From: Bin87 sp965220505
GTDB lineage: Bacteria > Chloroflexota > Dehalococcoidia > Lucifugimonadales > UBA3495
Assembly (NCBI GenBank): GCA_965220505.1
Contig: CBDCQE010000001.1
Location: forward strand, 2,232,001-2,296,000
DNA length: 64,000 nt
Reading direction: 5' to 3'
Part shown: positions 16,944-25,156 of the stretch, in pieces
How positions within the stretch are numbered: position 1 is the stretch's first letter
Layout: every line of letters starts with the position of its first letter
Program-made: the position numbers and the translations under genes
Notes under the pieces: generated by a model
What the model saw: only the letters and a program-made list of their open reading frames with translations
Database searches by the model: none
What the model was told of the DNA's origin: nothing

Positions 16944-17227
16944 TGCACATCAGCGAAGTCCTCCTGCGCCCCACCATCACCGAAAAGAGCACCCTGTTGC
17001 AGGAAGAGGGGCAGTACACCTTCGAAATCGCTCCCCGGGCCAATAAGACGCTGGTCAAGCAGGCGGTGGAAGAAAATTTCAACGTCACGGTCATCAGCGT
17101 CAACATCACCCGCAACCGCGGCAAGCGCAAGCGGTACGGCCCTCGTTTCAAGAAACAACCCGATACCAAAAAGGCCGTGGTCACGTTGCAGGTCGGCGAT
17201 CGCATCGACCTTATTGAAGGCCTGTAG
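16943..17227 (+). CDS. rplW: 50S ribosomal protein L23
   Basis: 94 residues from the ATG overlapping the rplD stop. LLRPTITEKSTLL, EIAPRANKTLVKQAVEENFNV and a basic GKRKRYGPRFK segment are typical. L23 sits at the tunnel exit and docks trigger factor and SRP. Confidence 0.96.
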   Translation: MHISEVLLRPTITEKSTLLQEEGQYTFEIAPRANKTLVKQAVEENFNVTVISVNITRNRGKRKRYGPRFKKQPDTKKAVVTLQVGDRIDLIEGL

Positions 17228-17263
17228 GCACACCGCCGCCCGTCAACATCGGGAGCTGAAACC

Positions 17264-18100
17264 ATGCCTCTGAAAAACCTCCGACCCATTACCCCCGGCA
17301 CGCGCAACGCGGTGCGTCCTTCCTTCGAAGAGATCACCACCAAAAAGCCGGAAAAGTCCCTGCTGGAACCGCTGCAGAAGCGCGGCGGGCGGAACAACAA
17401 GGGCCGCATCACCGCGTACCACCGCGGCGGCGGCTCCCGGCGCATGTACCGGCGCATCGACTTCAAGCGGCGCAAGGACGGCGTGCCGGCCACCGTCAAG
17501 ACCATCGAGTACGACCCTAACCGCACCACGCGGATCGCCCTGCTTCACTACGCCGACGGCGAAAAGTCATACATCCTGGCGCCGGTGAATCTGTCCGTCG
17601 GAGACAAGGTGCAGTCCGGCCCCGATGCTGAGATCAGCCCCGGCAACACCCTGCCCCTGCGCAACATCCCCACCGGTACCGTGGTGCACAACCTGGAGTT
17701 GACCCCCGGCCGCGGCGGCCAGTTGGTGCGCGGCGCCGGCACCGGCGCGCAGGTATTGTCCCGCGAGGGTGACTACGTGCTGATCCGTCTGCCCTCCGGC
17801 GAGATGCGCCGGATCCTGCTCAACTGCCGGGCCAGCGTCGGCCAACTCTCCAACCCCGATCACAAGAACGAGAGCCTGGGCAAGGCCGGCGCCAGCCGCC
17901 ACCTGGGCCGCCGCCCCCACGTCCGGGGCGTCGCCAAGAACCCGGTGGACCATCCCCACGGCGGCGGCGAAGGCCGCTCGCCCATCGGAATGCCCGGCCC
18001 CAAGTCGCCCACCGGCAAGCCCACCCTGGGACACAAAACCCGCAACAAGAAGAAGACCTCCAGCCGCTTCATCGTCCGCGGACGCCGCTGGCGGAGGTAG
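17264..18100 (+). CDS. rplB: 50S ribosomal protein L2
   Basis: 278 residues. KRGGRNNKGRITAYHRGGGSRRMYR and the C-terminal region with NPVDHPHGGGEGRSP, which holds the conserved His near the peptidyl-transferase centre, are intact. It ends with the usual lysine/arginine-rich tail (FIVRGRRWRR). Standard length. Confidence 0.97.
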   Translation: MPLKNLRPITPGTRNAVRPSFEEITTKKPEKSLLEPLQKRGGRNNKGRITAYHRGGGSRRMYRRIDFKRRKDGVPATVKTIEYDPNRTTRIALLHYADGEKSYILAPVNLSVGDKVQSGPDAEISPGNTLPLRNIPTGTVVHNLELTPGRGGQLVRGAGTGAQVLSREGDYVLIRLPSGEMRRILLNCRASVGQLSNPDHKNESLGKAGASRHLGRRPHVRGVAKNPVDHPHGGGEGRSPIGMPGPKSPTGKPTLGHKTRNKKKTSSRFIVRGRRWRR

Positions 18101-18150
18101 AAACCCAACTCTCGCGCCGCCCCGCGGCCCGACAGGCAGCGTTTGTCACC

Positions 18151-18435
18151 ATGTCAAGGTCAATTAAAAAGGGACCGTACGTCCATCCCAAACTGCTCAA
18201 GAAGGTCAACCGGGTTCGCGAATCCGGCGAGGCCACCGTCATCCGCACCTGGTCGCGGGATTCGATGATCATGCCCGAAATGGTCGGGCTGAACTTCGGC
18301 GTCCACGACGGCCGGCGTCACGTGCCGGTGTTCGTCACCGAGAACATGGTGGGGCATCGCCTGGGCGAGTTCGCGCCGACGCGAACCTATCGCGGCCACG
18401 TTGCCCGGTCGGAACGCTCCAGCAGGGTGAGGTGA
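18151..18435 (+). CDS. rpsS: 30S ribosomal protein S19
   Basis: 94 residues. SRSIKKGPYVHPKLL at the start, RTWSRDSMIMPEMVG and KHxVGH-like MVGHRLGEFAPTRTYRGH are diagnostic. S19 forms the head dimer with S13. It is followed 4 bases later by rplV. Confidence 0.97.
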   Translation: MSRSIKKGPYVHPKLLKKVNRVRESGEATVIRTWSRDSMIMPEMVGLNFGVHDGRRHVPVFVTENMVGHRLGEFAPTRTYRGHVARSERSSRVR

Positions 18436-18439
18436 CGAC

Positions 18440-18784
18440 ATGCCTCCCGTGCGAGCAATGGCCAAGCAGGTTGGGGCCTCCCCCAAGCGCCTGAAGCCCA
18501 TCATGGACGCGGTGCGGGGCATGACCGTCAACGACGCCCTCGACCACCTGAGCCTGATGCAGTCGCCGTGGGCGCGGTCGGTGGCCAAGGTGGTGCAGTC
18601 GGCGGCGTCCAACGCCGAGAACAACGAGTTCATGAACCGCAACGAGCTGCGCATCACGCGCATTTCGGCAGACCAGGCGCGCCCGCTGAAGCGTTTCAGG
18701 CCCCGCGCCAGAGGCCGGATTGGACGGGTTACCCGCCGCTCCAGCCACATCATCATCGAAGTGGACGAGATAGAGGAGCGCTAA
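18440..18784 (+). CDS. rplV: 50S ribosomal protein L22
   Basis: 114 residues. The tunnel-lining hairpin is near the C-terminus: ADQARPLKRFRPRARGRIGRV-RRSSHI. VRGMTVNDALDHL and AASNAENN are conserved. A GTGACGACATG context couples it to rpsS. Confidence 0.96.
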   Translation: MPPVRAMAKQVGASPKRLKPIMDAVRGMTVNDALDHLSLMQSPWARSVAKVVQSAASNAENNEFMNRNELRITRISADQARPLKRFRPRARGRIGRVTRRSSHIIIEVDEIEER

Positions 18785-18787
18785 CTT

Positions 18788-19525
18788 ATGGGACACAAAA
18801 CCCATCCCTTCGGCTTCCGGCTGGGCATCATCAAGGACTGGCGCACCCACTGGTACGCCAACAACGGCGCCCAGTACCGGGCCGGCGTGCAGCAGGACCT
18901 TTCCCTGCGCCGCACCATCCATGACGAGTACCGCGCCTTTTCCGATGCCGGCATCGCCAAGATCGAGATCGACCGCACGGCCCAGGAAACCATCGTCAAC
19001 ATCCACTCGGCCCGGCCGGGCATCCTGATCGGCCGCGACGGCGACCGGGTCAAGGGCCTCCGCGCCCGCCTGGAGGATATGACCTCCGGTATGCTCCGCC
19101 TCAACATCATCGAGATCGAGCAGCCGGAAATGGACCCTTACCTCGTCGGCCGCAATATCGCCGACCAGTTGAGCCGCCGCGTTGCCTACCGCCGCGCCAT
19201 GCGCCAGGCCGCCCTGCGCACGATGCAGGCCGGCGCCGAGGGCATCAAGATCATCACCAAGGGCCGCATCTCCGGCGCCGAAATCGCCCGCACCGAAAAG
19301 CTGATGATGGGCCAGGTGCCGCTGCACACGCTGCGCGCCGACATCGATTACGCGCTGGCCGAAGCCCATACCGCCATGGGACGCATCGGCATCAAGGTCT
19401 GGATCTACAAGGGCCAGATCATGCCGCCGGCCGCCGAGGAAGACGGCGAACTGGACAGCATCGAGTTCCGGGTCACCAGCCAGGACACCGAAGCCGAACT
19501 CCAGGCCGCCGAGTTCGAAAACTAG
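18788..19525 (+). CDS. rpsC: 30S ribosomal protein S3
   Basis: 245 residues. GHKTHPFGFRLGIIKDW at the start, the KH domain (RPGILIGRDGDRVKGLRARL) and the C-terminal domain with GRISGAEIARTE and GVKVWI-like GIKVWIYKG are present. The tail after about residue 213 is acidic (EEDGELDS, DTEAELQAAEFEN). It contributes to the mRNA entry channel. Confidence 0.97.
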   Translation: MGHKTHPFGFRLGIIKDWRTHWYANNGAQYRAGVQQDLSLRRTIHDEYRAFSDAGIAKIEIDRTAQETIVNIHSARPGILIGRDGDRVKGLRARLEDMTSGMLRLNIIEIEQPEMDPYLVGRNIADQLSRRVAYRRAMRQAALRTMQAGAEGIKIITKGRISGAEIARTEKLMMGQVPLHTLRADIDYALAEAHTAMGRIGIKVWIYKGQIMPPAAEEDGELDSIEFRVTSQDTEAELQAAEFEN

Positions 19526-19581
19526 CGCCGCCCGCGAGTTGGCGAATTTCTTTGTGACGAATAAATTGGGAGACTGGCGCC

Positions 19582-20022
19582 ATGCTGCAGCCTAAAAGGA
19601 CCAAATACCGCAAGATGGGTCGCGGCAAGCGCCGGGGCATGGCCACCACCGGGAGCACCGTGGAGTTCGGAGAGATCGGCCTGAAAGCCTTGCAAGCCGA
19701 ATGGATCACTGCCCGCCAGATCGAGTCGGCCCGTATCGCGATTACCCGCCACCTGCAGCGCGGCGGACGCACGTACATCCGCATCTTCCCGGACAAGCCG
19801 GTCTCCAAGAAACCGGCCGAGGTCCGCATGGGCGGCGGCAAAGCGGCCAACGACCACTGGGTCGCCGTGGTCAGGCCGGGCCGCATCATGTTTGAAGTCG
19901 GCGGCGTACCTCTCGACCAGGCGGCCGAGGCCCTCCAGAGGGCCGCGCACAAGCTGCCCATACCCACGAAGGTCGTGTACCGCGACCGGGTGAACTCGCT
20001 GCTGACCAGCGCAGCCAGGTGA
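19582..20022 (+). CDS. rplP: 50S ribosomal protein L16
   Basis: 146 residues. MLQPKRTKYRKMGRGKRRG, FGEIGLKALQAEWITARQIE and the KPAEVRMGGGK segment (carrying the Arg hydroxylated in E. coli) are diagnostic. Standard length. Its TGA is 8 bases before the rpmC start. Confidence 0.97.
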   Translation: MLQPKRTKYRKMGRGKRRGMATTGSTVEFGEIGLKALQAEWITARQIESARIAITRHLQRGGRTYIRIFPDKPVSKKPAEVRMGGGKAANDHWVAVVRPGRIMFEVGGVPLDQAAEALQRAAHKLPIPTKVVYRDRVNSLLTSAAR

Positions 20023-20030
20023 TAGCCGTT

Positions 20031-20222
20031 ATGAAGATGTACGAAATTCGGGCGCTGACCGACCAGCAGATCGAGGAAGAACTGCAGAAGTCCTACCGGG
20101 AGCTGATGAACCTCCGTTTCCGTGACGCCGTCAACCAGCTCACCGACACCAACCAACCCCGCAAGACCCGCAAGGACATTGCGCGCATGCTGACCTGCCT
20201 CCGCGAGCGGCAGCTCCAGTAA
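20031..20222 (+). CDS. rpmC: 50S ribosomal protein L29
   Basis: 63 residues. Helical hairpin with EIRALTDQQIEEELQKSYREL, MNLRFRDAVNQLT and RKTRKDIARMLT. ATG 20031 is preferred because AGGTGA lies 8 bases upstream; a GTG at 20019 overlapping the rplP stop and an ATG at 20037 are alternatives. Confidence 0.94.
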   Translation: MKMYEIRALTDQQIEEELQKSYRELMNLRFRDAVNQLTDTNQPRKTRKDIARMLTCLRERQLQ

Positions 20223-20272
20223 AGCGACCGCGATCATCCCAGCGCACTGACAGAACTTTCAGGACTATCCTA

Positions 20273-20656
20273 ATGGCCAAGACAATGCGAAAGGTCCGGG
20301 TGGGCTCAGTAGTGAGCACCCGGATGGACAAGACCGCCGTCGTTGAACTGGTGTGGAAACAACGCCACCGCGTCTACCGCAAGCAGATGCGCCGCGTGAC
20401 CCGCTTCTACGTCCACGACCCGGAGGGACAGTGCCGGATCGGCGACACGGTCCGCATCCAGGAAACCCGTCCGATCTCTCGCACCAAGCACTGGCGGCTC
20501 CTGGATATCCTGTCCCGTCGCGCTGTCGCCGATGTGCGCGCCATTGAACTTGAAGGCGACGCGGTGATCGAGCCCGTCGCGGACGCGGAAGCCGATGACG
20601 CTGCTCCGGTTGACGACATCGCCGATGAAATTACCGATGACGACGAGGATGCGTAA
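20273..20656 (+). CDS. rpsQ: 30S ribosomal protein S17 with acidic C-terminal extension
   Basis: 127 residues against about 85 usual. The core (1-88) has VRVGSVVSTRMDKTAVV, RFYVHDPEGQCRIGDTVRIQETRPISRTKHWRL. Residues from about 95 are an Asp/Glu/Ala/Val-rich tail ending DDIADEITDDDEDA, predicted to be disordered. Codon use and GC of the tail match the core, and the stop is adjacent to the rplN ATG. Confidence 0.95.
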   Translation: MAKTMRKVRVGSVVSTRMDKTAVVELVWKQRHRVYRKQMRRVTRFYVHDPEGQCRIGDTVRIQETRPISRTKHWRLLDILSRRAVADVRAIELEGDAVIEPVADAEADDAAPVDDIADEITDDDEDA

Positions 20657-21025
20657 ATGATCCAGAGTTACACCAGGCTGCACGTAGCCGACAACAGCGG
20701 CGCGCGACGCATCCGGCTTATCAATATCCCCGGCTCCAGCCGGCGCAAGTACGCCTCGGTGGGCGACATCATCGTCTGTACCGTGCGCGAGGCCATCCCC
20801 AACTCACCGGTGCGCAAGGGCTCGGTGGTCAAGGCCGTCGTCGTCCGACAGGCCGCGCCGCTGCTCCGCCCCGACGGCACCTACATCAAGTTCGACGACA
20901 ACGCCGCTGTGCTGATCAACGACAACCAGTTGCCCCGCGGCACCCGCATCTTCGGCCCCGTCGCGCGCGAACTGCGCGACAAAGGCTTCATGCGCATCGT
21001 GTCCCTGGCGCCGGAGGTGGTGTGA
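20657..21025 (+). CDS. rplN: 50S ribosomal protein L14
   Basis: 122 residues, standard. MIQSYTRLHVADNSGARR, GSVVKAVVVRQ and FGPVARELRDKGFMRIVSLAPEVV are diagnostic. Its TGA overlaps the ATG of a 24-codon mini-ORF (TGATG), which separates it from rplX; see that entry. Confidence 0.97.
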   Translation: MIQSYTRLHVADNSGARRIRLINIPGSSRRKYASVGDIIVCTVREAIPNSPVRKGSVVKAVVVRQAAPLLRPDGTYIKFDDNAAVLINDNQLPRGTRIFGPVARELRDKGFMRIVSLAPEVV

Positions 21026-21099
21026 TGGCCCAAGCCAAAATACGCCCCATTCTTCCCTTCATTCCGGCGAATGCCGGAATCCAGCCGGAGGTGGTGTAA
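21025..21099 (+). CDS. 24-residue mini-ORF between rplN and rplX created by a palindromic insertion
   Basis: ATG at 21025 overlaps the rplN TGA. The frame reads 24 codons (MAQAKIRPILPF...QPEVV) and its TAA (21097-21099) overlaps the rplX ATG at 21099. The first part is a diverged duplicate of the rplX start (ATGGCC...AAAAT). The middle is a family A palindrome (21061-21080). The end repeats the rplN 3' end CCGGAGGTGGTGT. It probably has no product function, but ribosomes finishing rplN can translate it and so reach rplX. Confidence 0.55.
   Translation: MAQAKIRPILPFIPANAGIQPEVV
21061..21080. repeat. Palindromic repeat family A, copy in rplN-rplX gap
   Basis: ATTCCGGCGAATGCCGGAAT forms an 8-bp stem with a GAAT loop. 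It is flanked by direct repeats of about 19 bases beginning GCCGGAGGTGGTGT, at 21010 and 21084. Confidence 0.85.
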
Positions 21100-21371
21100 T
21101 GGCCAGGACGAAAATCCGGCGCGGCGACGACGTGCTGGTCATCGCCGGCAAGGACAAGGGCAAGACCGGCCGCGTCCTCAACATGGTGCCCGAAAAGAAC
21201 CGGGTGATCGTCGAAGGCGTCAACATGGTCACGAAGCACTACAAGCCTCGCCCCGGCATCCGCCAGGGCGGCCGCGTGCAGCAGGAAGCCTCCATCCACA
21301 TCTCCAACATCAAGCTCATCCAGAGCAACTACACCGAACCGAGCACTCAGTTCCGCAACCGGGACGAGTAA
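21099..21371 (+). CDS. rplX: 50S ribosomal protein L24
   Basis: 90 residues. The KOW motif is at the N-terminus (IRRGDDVLVIAGKDKGKTGRV), followed by NRVIVEGVNMVTKHYKPRPG and SIHISNIKLI. L24 is an early assembly protein of the 50S. The start overlaps the stop of the mini-ORF; a GGAGGTGG site lies 7 to 8 bases upstream. Confidence 0.96.
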   Translation: MARTKIRRGDDVLVIAGKDKGKTGRVLNMVPEKNRVIVEGVNMVTKHYKPRPGIRQGGRVQQEASIHISNIKLIQSNYTEPSTQFRNRDE

Positions 21372-21391
21372 CTCTCTCGGGAGTGATCCCC

Positions 21392-22039
21392 ATGGCTACT
21401 GATCAGCAGGAAAGAACCGAACAGGGCGGAGGCCGCCGCCAGCGGCGCCGGCAGGAAGAAGCCGAAGCCAACGGCGCTGAGCCGACGGAACTGCCGCCTC
21501 CCGCCTTCAAGATCCGATTCCGGGACGAGATAGTCCCGGCGATGGTGTCCGAGTTTGGATATACCAGCCCCATGCAGGTGCCCCGGGTCACCAAGATCAA
21601 CCTGAACATCGGCCTCGGCGAGGCGCTGACCAACGGCCGCGCCATGGAGAGCGCCGTCCGGGACCTGACCACCATCTCGGGTCAGAAGCCGGTCATCACC
21701 CGAGCCCGCCGGTCCATCGCCGGGTTCAAGGTGCGTCAGGGCAACCCCATCGGCACCGCCGTCACCCTGCGCGGCGACCGCATGTATTACTTCCTGGAGC
21801 GCCTGATCATCACAGCCCTGCCCCGTATCCGGGACTTTCGCGGAATATCGCGCAACGGTTTCGACGGCCGCGGAAACTTCTCCCTGGGCCTGCGCGAACA
21901 GATCGTGTTCCCGGAAATCGACTACAACAGTATCGACCGGCTGCGTGGGCTCCAGGTCACCATCACCACCAGCGCGACCAACGACACCGAAGCGGCGCGC
22001 CTCCTGGAACACTTCGAAATGCCTTTCGTCCGCCAGTAG
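21392..22039 (+). CDS. rplE: 50S ribosomal protein L5 with N-terminal extension
   Basis: 215 residues against about 180 usual. The first 35 residues are polar and Arg/Glu/Gln-rich (QQERTEQGGGRRQRRRQEE). The core has YTSPMQVPRVTKINLNIGLGEA, ITRARRSIAGFKVRQGNPIG and PEIDYNSIDRLRGLQVTI-TT. L5 holds 5S rRNA in the central protuberance. ATG 21392 has GGGAG upstream. Confidence 0.95.
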   Translation: MATDQQERTEQGGGRRQRRRQEEAEANGAEPTELPPPAFKIRFRDEIVPAMVSEFGYTSPMQVPRVTKINLNIGLGEALTNGRAMESAVRDLTTISGQKPVITRARRSIAGFKVRQGNPIGTAVTLRGDRMYYFLERLIITALPRIRDFRGISRNGFDGRGNFSLGLREQIVFPEIDYNSIDRLRGLQVTITTSATNDTEAARLLEHFEMPFVRQ

Positions 22040-22087
22040 GCTGATTGCCCCATCTGTACCGAAAGCTGAGCAGCGGGAGAAACAACC

Positions 22088-22393
22088 TTGGCCAAGAAAT
22101 CTTCCATCGTCAAGAACGAACGACGCCGGCAAACCGTCGCCAAGTACGCCGCGCAACGCGCCGCGCTCCTGGCCGAGGCCCGGGATTTGTCCCGGTCGCC
22201 GCGCGAGCGGTTCGAGGCTCGCCAGAAGCTGGCCCTGCTGCCCCACGACGCTAACCCCAATCGCATCCGGAACCGCGACGGCGCCACCGGCCGTCCCCGT
22301 GGCTACATTCGCCACTTCGGCCTGTCGCGCATCTCCTTCCGGGAAATGGCGCTGGACGGTCTGCTGCCCGGCGTCCGGAAGGCCAGCCTGTAA
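22088..22393 (+). CDS. rpsN: 30S ribosomal protein S14, zinc-independent (C-) form
   Basis: 101 residues, the long form. It lacks the CxxC pairs of the zinc form: the region reads NPNRIRNRDGATGRPRGYIRHFGLSRISFRE. S14 lies in the 30S head. A GGGAGAAACAACC site precedes the TTG start (22088). Confidence 0.95.
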   Translation: MAKKSSIVKNERRRQTVAKYAAQRAALLAEARDLSRSPRERFEARQKLALLPHDANPNRIRNRDGATGRPRGYIRHFGLSRISFREMALDGLLPGVRKASL

Positions 22394-22449
22394 GGCTCTG
22401 TTCGCATCGATGCACAGTATTGACAGGATTTTCAAGGAGCCGTTTCGCA

Positions 22450-22848
22450 ATGCCCATTAACGACCCGGTTGCCGATATGCTGACGCGCATTCGCAACGCC
22501 ATCCAGGCCCGGCACCAAACGGTGCTGGTGCCCCAGTCCAAGATGAAGGTCGCCATCGCCGACATCCTGAAGGCGCAGGGCTACATTCGCGACTGGGACC
22601 TGGCGCGCAACCAGAAGTTCCCCACCATGCGGATCCATCTCACCTACAAGGACGACGACACCAACGCCATTCGCGGGCTGCGCCGAATCAGCAAGCCCGG
22701 GCTGCGCGTGCACGTCGGCCGGGGCGAGATCCCCCGGGTCTACGGCGGGTTGGGCATCGCCATAGTCTCCACCTCCCAGGGAATGATGACCGGATACGAG
22801 GCCTGGCGCAAAGGCATCGGAGGAGAGTTGGTCTGTTATGTCTGGTAA
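22450..22848 (+). CDS. rpsH: 30S ribosomal protein S8
   Basis: 132 residues. NDPVADMLTRIRNAIQARH at the start and the C-terminal STSQGMMTGYEAWRKGIGGEL-CYVW are diagnostic. AAGGAG (22434-22439) selects ATG 22450 over the frame's upstream start. It overlaps rplF by 11 bases. Confidence 0.97.
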   Translation: MPINDPVADMLTRIRNAIQARHQTVLVPQSKMKVAIADILKAQGYIRDWDLARNQKFPTMRIHLTYKDDDTNAIRGLRRISKPGLRVHVGRGEIPRVYGGLGIAIVSTSQGMMTGYEAWRKGIGGELVCYVW

Positions 22849-23452
22849 CGAGGTCCCCGTCAGCGTCGGCGTCGCCGAACGTATTCCGCCCGCCGAGAAG
22901 CCCCTGTCTCGCATCGGCCGTCAGCCCATCCCAATCCCGGACGGCGTCCAGGTTGAAGTCCTCTACGGAGGCGTGAAGGTCACCGGCCCGCGCGGCGAGG
23001 TGATCCAGAGGTACCACCCGGAAGTCACCGTCAAGGTGGAGGACGGGGAGGTCATCGTTGAGAGGCTGACCGAGCGCAAGTTCCATCACTCGCTGCACGG
23101 CCTGACCCGGTCCCTGGTCGCCAACGCGGTTGTCGGCGTGACCGAAGGCTACAGCCGGACCCTGGAACTCATGGGCGTAGGCTACCGCGTGCAGCAGAAC
23201 GGCGCCGGCATCACCCTCAGCGTCGGCTACAGCCACACCGTCGACGTGTTCCCCGAAGAAGGCTTGACCATGGAGGTCGAGGGCAACAACCGGGTCCATA
23301 TCACCGGCGTCGACAAGCAGAAAGTTGGCCAGTTGGCCGCCAAGGTGCGGAAGGTCCGGCCCCCGAACCGCTACAAGGAAAAGGGCATCCGGTACCAGGG
23401 TGAGGTTCTCCGTCTCAAGCCCGGCAAGGCCGCAGCGCGCCGCGCCGTTTAA
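22838..23452 (+). CDS. rplF: 50S ribosomal protein L6
   Basis: 204 residues. The usual start (SRIGRQPIPIPDGVQVEV) is preceded by about 22 extra residues; GGAGGAGAG within the rpsH end supports the longer start. The tandem L6 folds end in the RNA-binding RPPNRYKEKGIRYQGE segment. Followed by a 177-base gap with repeats before rplR. Confidence 0.95.
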   Translation: MSGNEVPVSVGVAERIPPAEKPLSRIGRQPIPIPDGVQVEVLYGGVKVTGPRGEVIQRYHPEVTVKVEDGEVIVERLTERKFHHSLHGLTRSLVANAVVGVTEGYSRTLELMGVGYRVQQNGAGITLSVGYSHTVDVFPEEGLTMEVEGNNRVHITGVDKQKVGQLAAKVRKVRPPNRYKEKGIRYQGEVLRLKPGKAAARRAV

Positions 23453-23480
23453 TGAACCCGTCATCCCTGTTAAACGGATC

Positions 23481-23610
23481 CGTCATTCCTGCGAAAGAAC
23501 GTCACCCCGTACTGGATACGGGGCCGGAATCCATTACTCCCAGCAACTAGCACAGCCGACCAGAAATTGAACATCACCCTCTGGATTCCCGCTTTTGCGG
23601 GAATGACGGG
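23481..23610. repeat. Palindromic repeat family A, composite copy in rplF-rplR gap
   Basis: Outer ends CGTCATTCC (23481-23489) and GGAATGACG (23600-23608) are inverted. The left half-element is interrupted by a CCCCGTACTGGATACGGGG hairpin (23504-23522). The right half, GGATTCCCGCTTTTGCGGGAAT, is an intact hairpin (23583-23604). The element occupies most of the gap inside the spc operon. Confidence 0.75.
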
Positions 23611-23629
23611 GTTTGAGAGCAAACGTAAA

Positions 23630-23989
23630 ATGCCACGCGACAAAGACTCCCGAAAATTGCGCATCGTCCGGCACCGCCGGGTGCGCAACAAGGTCCACGG
23701 AACCCCCGACCGGCCGCGCCTCTGCGTTTTCCGCAGCCTGAAGGGCATCTACGCACAGGTAATAGACGACGTGGAAGGCCACACCCTGGCCTACGCCTCC
23801 AGCCACGAGGTCGGCGGCGAGGACGCCACGCCCAAGACGGCGGCGTCGGCTGCCGTGGGTAAGCTGGTGGCCGAGCGCGCCCGGGCCGCCGGAGTTACCT
23901 CCGTGGTGTTCGACCGGGGCGGCTATCGGTTCCACGGCCGGGTCAAGGCCCTGGCCGACGCAGCCCGCGAAGGAGGGCTTGTATTCTGA
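23630..23989 (+). CDS. rplR: 50S ribosomal protein L18
   Basis: 119 residues from ATG 23630; the longer open frame upstream only translates the repeat. RIVRHRRVRNKVHGTPDRPRL, FRSLKGIYAQVIDD and FDRGGYRFHGRVKALADAAREGGL are typical. It binds 5S rRNA. Its stop overlaps the rpsE ATG (TGATG). Confidence 0.96.
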   Translation: MPRDKDSRKLRIVRHRRVRNKVHGTPDRPRLCVFRSLKGIYAQVIDDVEGHTLAYASSHEVGGEDATPKTAASAAVGKLVAERARAAGVTSVVFDRGGYRFHGRVKALADAAREGGLVF

Positions 23990-24870
23990 TGGTTTCTCCA
24001 GCAACACGTAGAGGACCAAGAACCGGCCCGCCCGGCAGAGGCGGTCCCCCCGGCAGAGGCGGCGACGGACCCGATCGGCGCGGAGGCCGCGGCGGTCGCG
24101 GCCGCGACCGTGACCAGCGGCAACGCGAAGACGACAGCGGCGGTATGAACGAGCGGGTGGTCCACACCCGTCGCATCGCCAAGGTGGTCAAGGGCGGACG
24201 CCGGCTCCGGTTCAACGCCCTGGTGGTGGTTGGCGACGGCCAGGGACGCGTGGGCGCCGGCATGGGCAAGGCCCTGGCCATCCCCGACGCGGTCCGTAAA
24301 GGAACCGCCGTGGCCCGGCGGAGCACCATCAACATCCCCATCAAGGGAAGCACCATTCCCCACGAGATTTCCGTCCGCAAGGGCGCGTCCATCGTCATCA
24401 TCAAGCCAGCCCCGTTGGGAACCGGCATTATCGCCGCGGGAGCGATGCGCGCGATGCTGGAACTGGGCGGCGTGCAGGACGTGGTGGGCAAGTCGCTGGG
24501 TTCGCGCAACCCCATCAACATCGTCAAGGCGACCCTGGAAGCCCTCAGCCTCCTGCGTGATCCCGAAACTGAACGCGCCGCCCGGCTGGGACTAACGCCG
24601 CCGGGCACGAACGGCGCCACCGAGACCGCTGCTCCGGACGCTGCGGCCGCCCCCAGCGACGCAACGCCGGCGCCGGCTGCTGAGGCTCCCGTTGCCGAAA
24701 CCGCTCCGGCTCCCGCTGCCGAAGCGGCCTCCGAAACCCCGGCTATCGCTGAGGGCGAACCGCCCACGGAGACCGTCGCCGGGGAGTCCGTCGCTGCCGA
24801 GGAACCGCCGGCTGCGGAAGAACCCGCGGCCGAGGCCCCGTCCGGCGACGAGGCTGACCCACAGTCCTGA
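23989..24870 (+). CDS. rpsE: 30S ribosomal protein S5 with long disordered N- and C-terminal extensions
   Basis: 293 residues against about 165 usual. Residues 1-50 are Arg/Gly/Pro-rich (RGG-like runs). The S5 core (53-205) has NERVVHTRRIAKVVKGGRRLRF, the VGDGQGRVGAGMGKA loop and LGSRNPINIVKATLEAL. About 85 residues of Ala/Pro/Glu follow, ending in an acidic tail. AAGGAGG lies 11 bases before the ATG. The tail codons look like the rest of the gene, so a sequencing error is unlikely. Confidence 0.95.
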   Translation: MVSPATRRGPRTGPPGRGGPPGRGGDGPDRRGGRGGRGRDRDQRQREDDSGGMNERVVHTRRIAKVVKGGRRLRFNALVVVGDGQGRVGAGMGKALAIPDAVRKGTAVARRSTINIPIKGSTIPHEISVRKGASIVIIKPAPLGTGIIAAGAMRAMLELGGVQDVVGKSLGSRNPINIVKATLEALSLLRDPETERAARLGLTPPGTNGATETAAPDAAAAPSDATPAPAAEAPVAETAPAPAAEAASETPAIAEGEPPTETVAGESVAAEEPPAAEEPAAEAPSGDEADPQS

Positions 24871-24923
24871 CCACTCAAGTTCTCCCCGTCTCCCGTTCGC
24901 GGCAGGCGGCAGGTAAAAAACAA

Positions 24924-25106
24924 ATGGCGCAGATCAAAATCACTTGGAAGAAAAGCTGCATCGGGCGTCCGTCCTACCAGCGCCGGATCGTGCAATCGTT
25001 GGGGCTCAAGCGGCTGAACCACTCGGTGGTTCGCGAGGACAGTCCCACCATTCGCGGCATGGTCAACAAGGTCCAGCACCTGATAACCGTCGAGCCCGTC
25101 GAATAA
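24924..25106 (+). CDS. rpmD: 50S ribosomal protein L30
   Basis: 60 residues. QIKITWKKSCIGRPSYQRRIV-SLGLKRLN, RGMVNKVQHLITVE are diagnostic. It sits between rpsE and rplO as in most spc operons. Confidence 0.96.
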   Translation: MAQIKITWKKSCIGRPSYQRRIVQSLGLKRLNHSVVREDSPTIRGMVNKVQHLITVEPVE

Positions 25107-25156
25107 CGATCAACCCCGATAGATTACGGCCGTATAGTTAGGGAGCGATTGCCACC

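Noticed and set aside
23567..23629. 21-residue N-terminal extension of L18
   Set aside because: It is a translation of the palindromic repeat (NITLWIPAFAGMTGF...), a common artefact of this repeat family.
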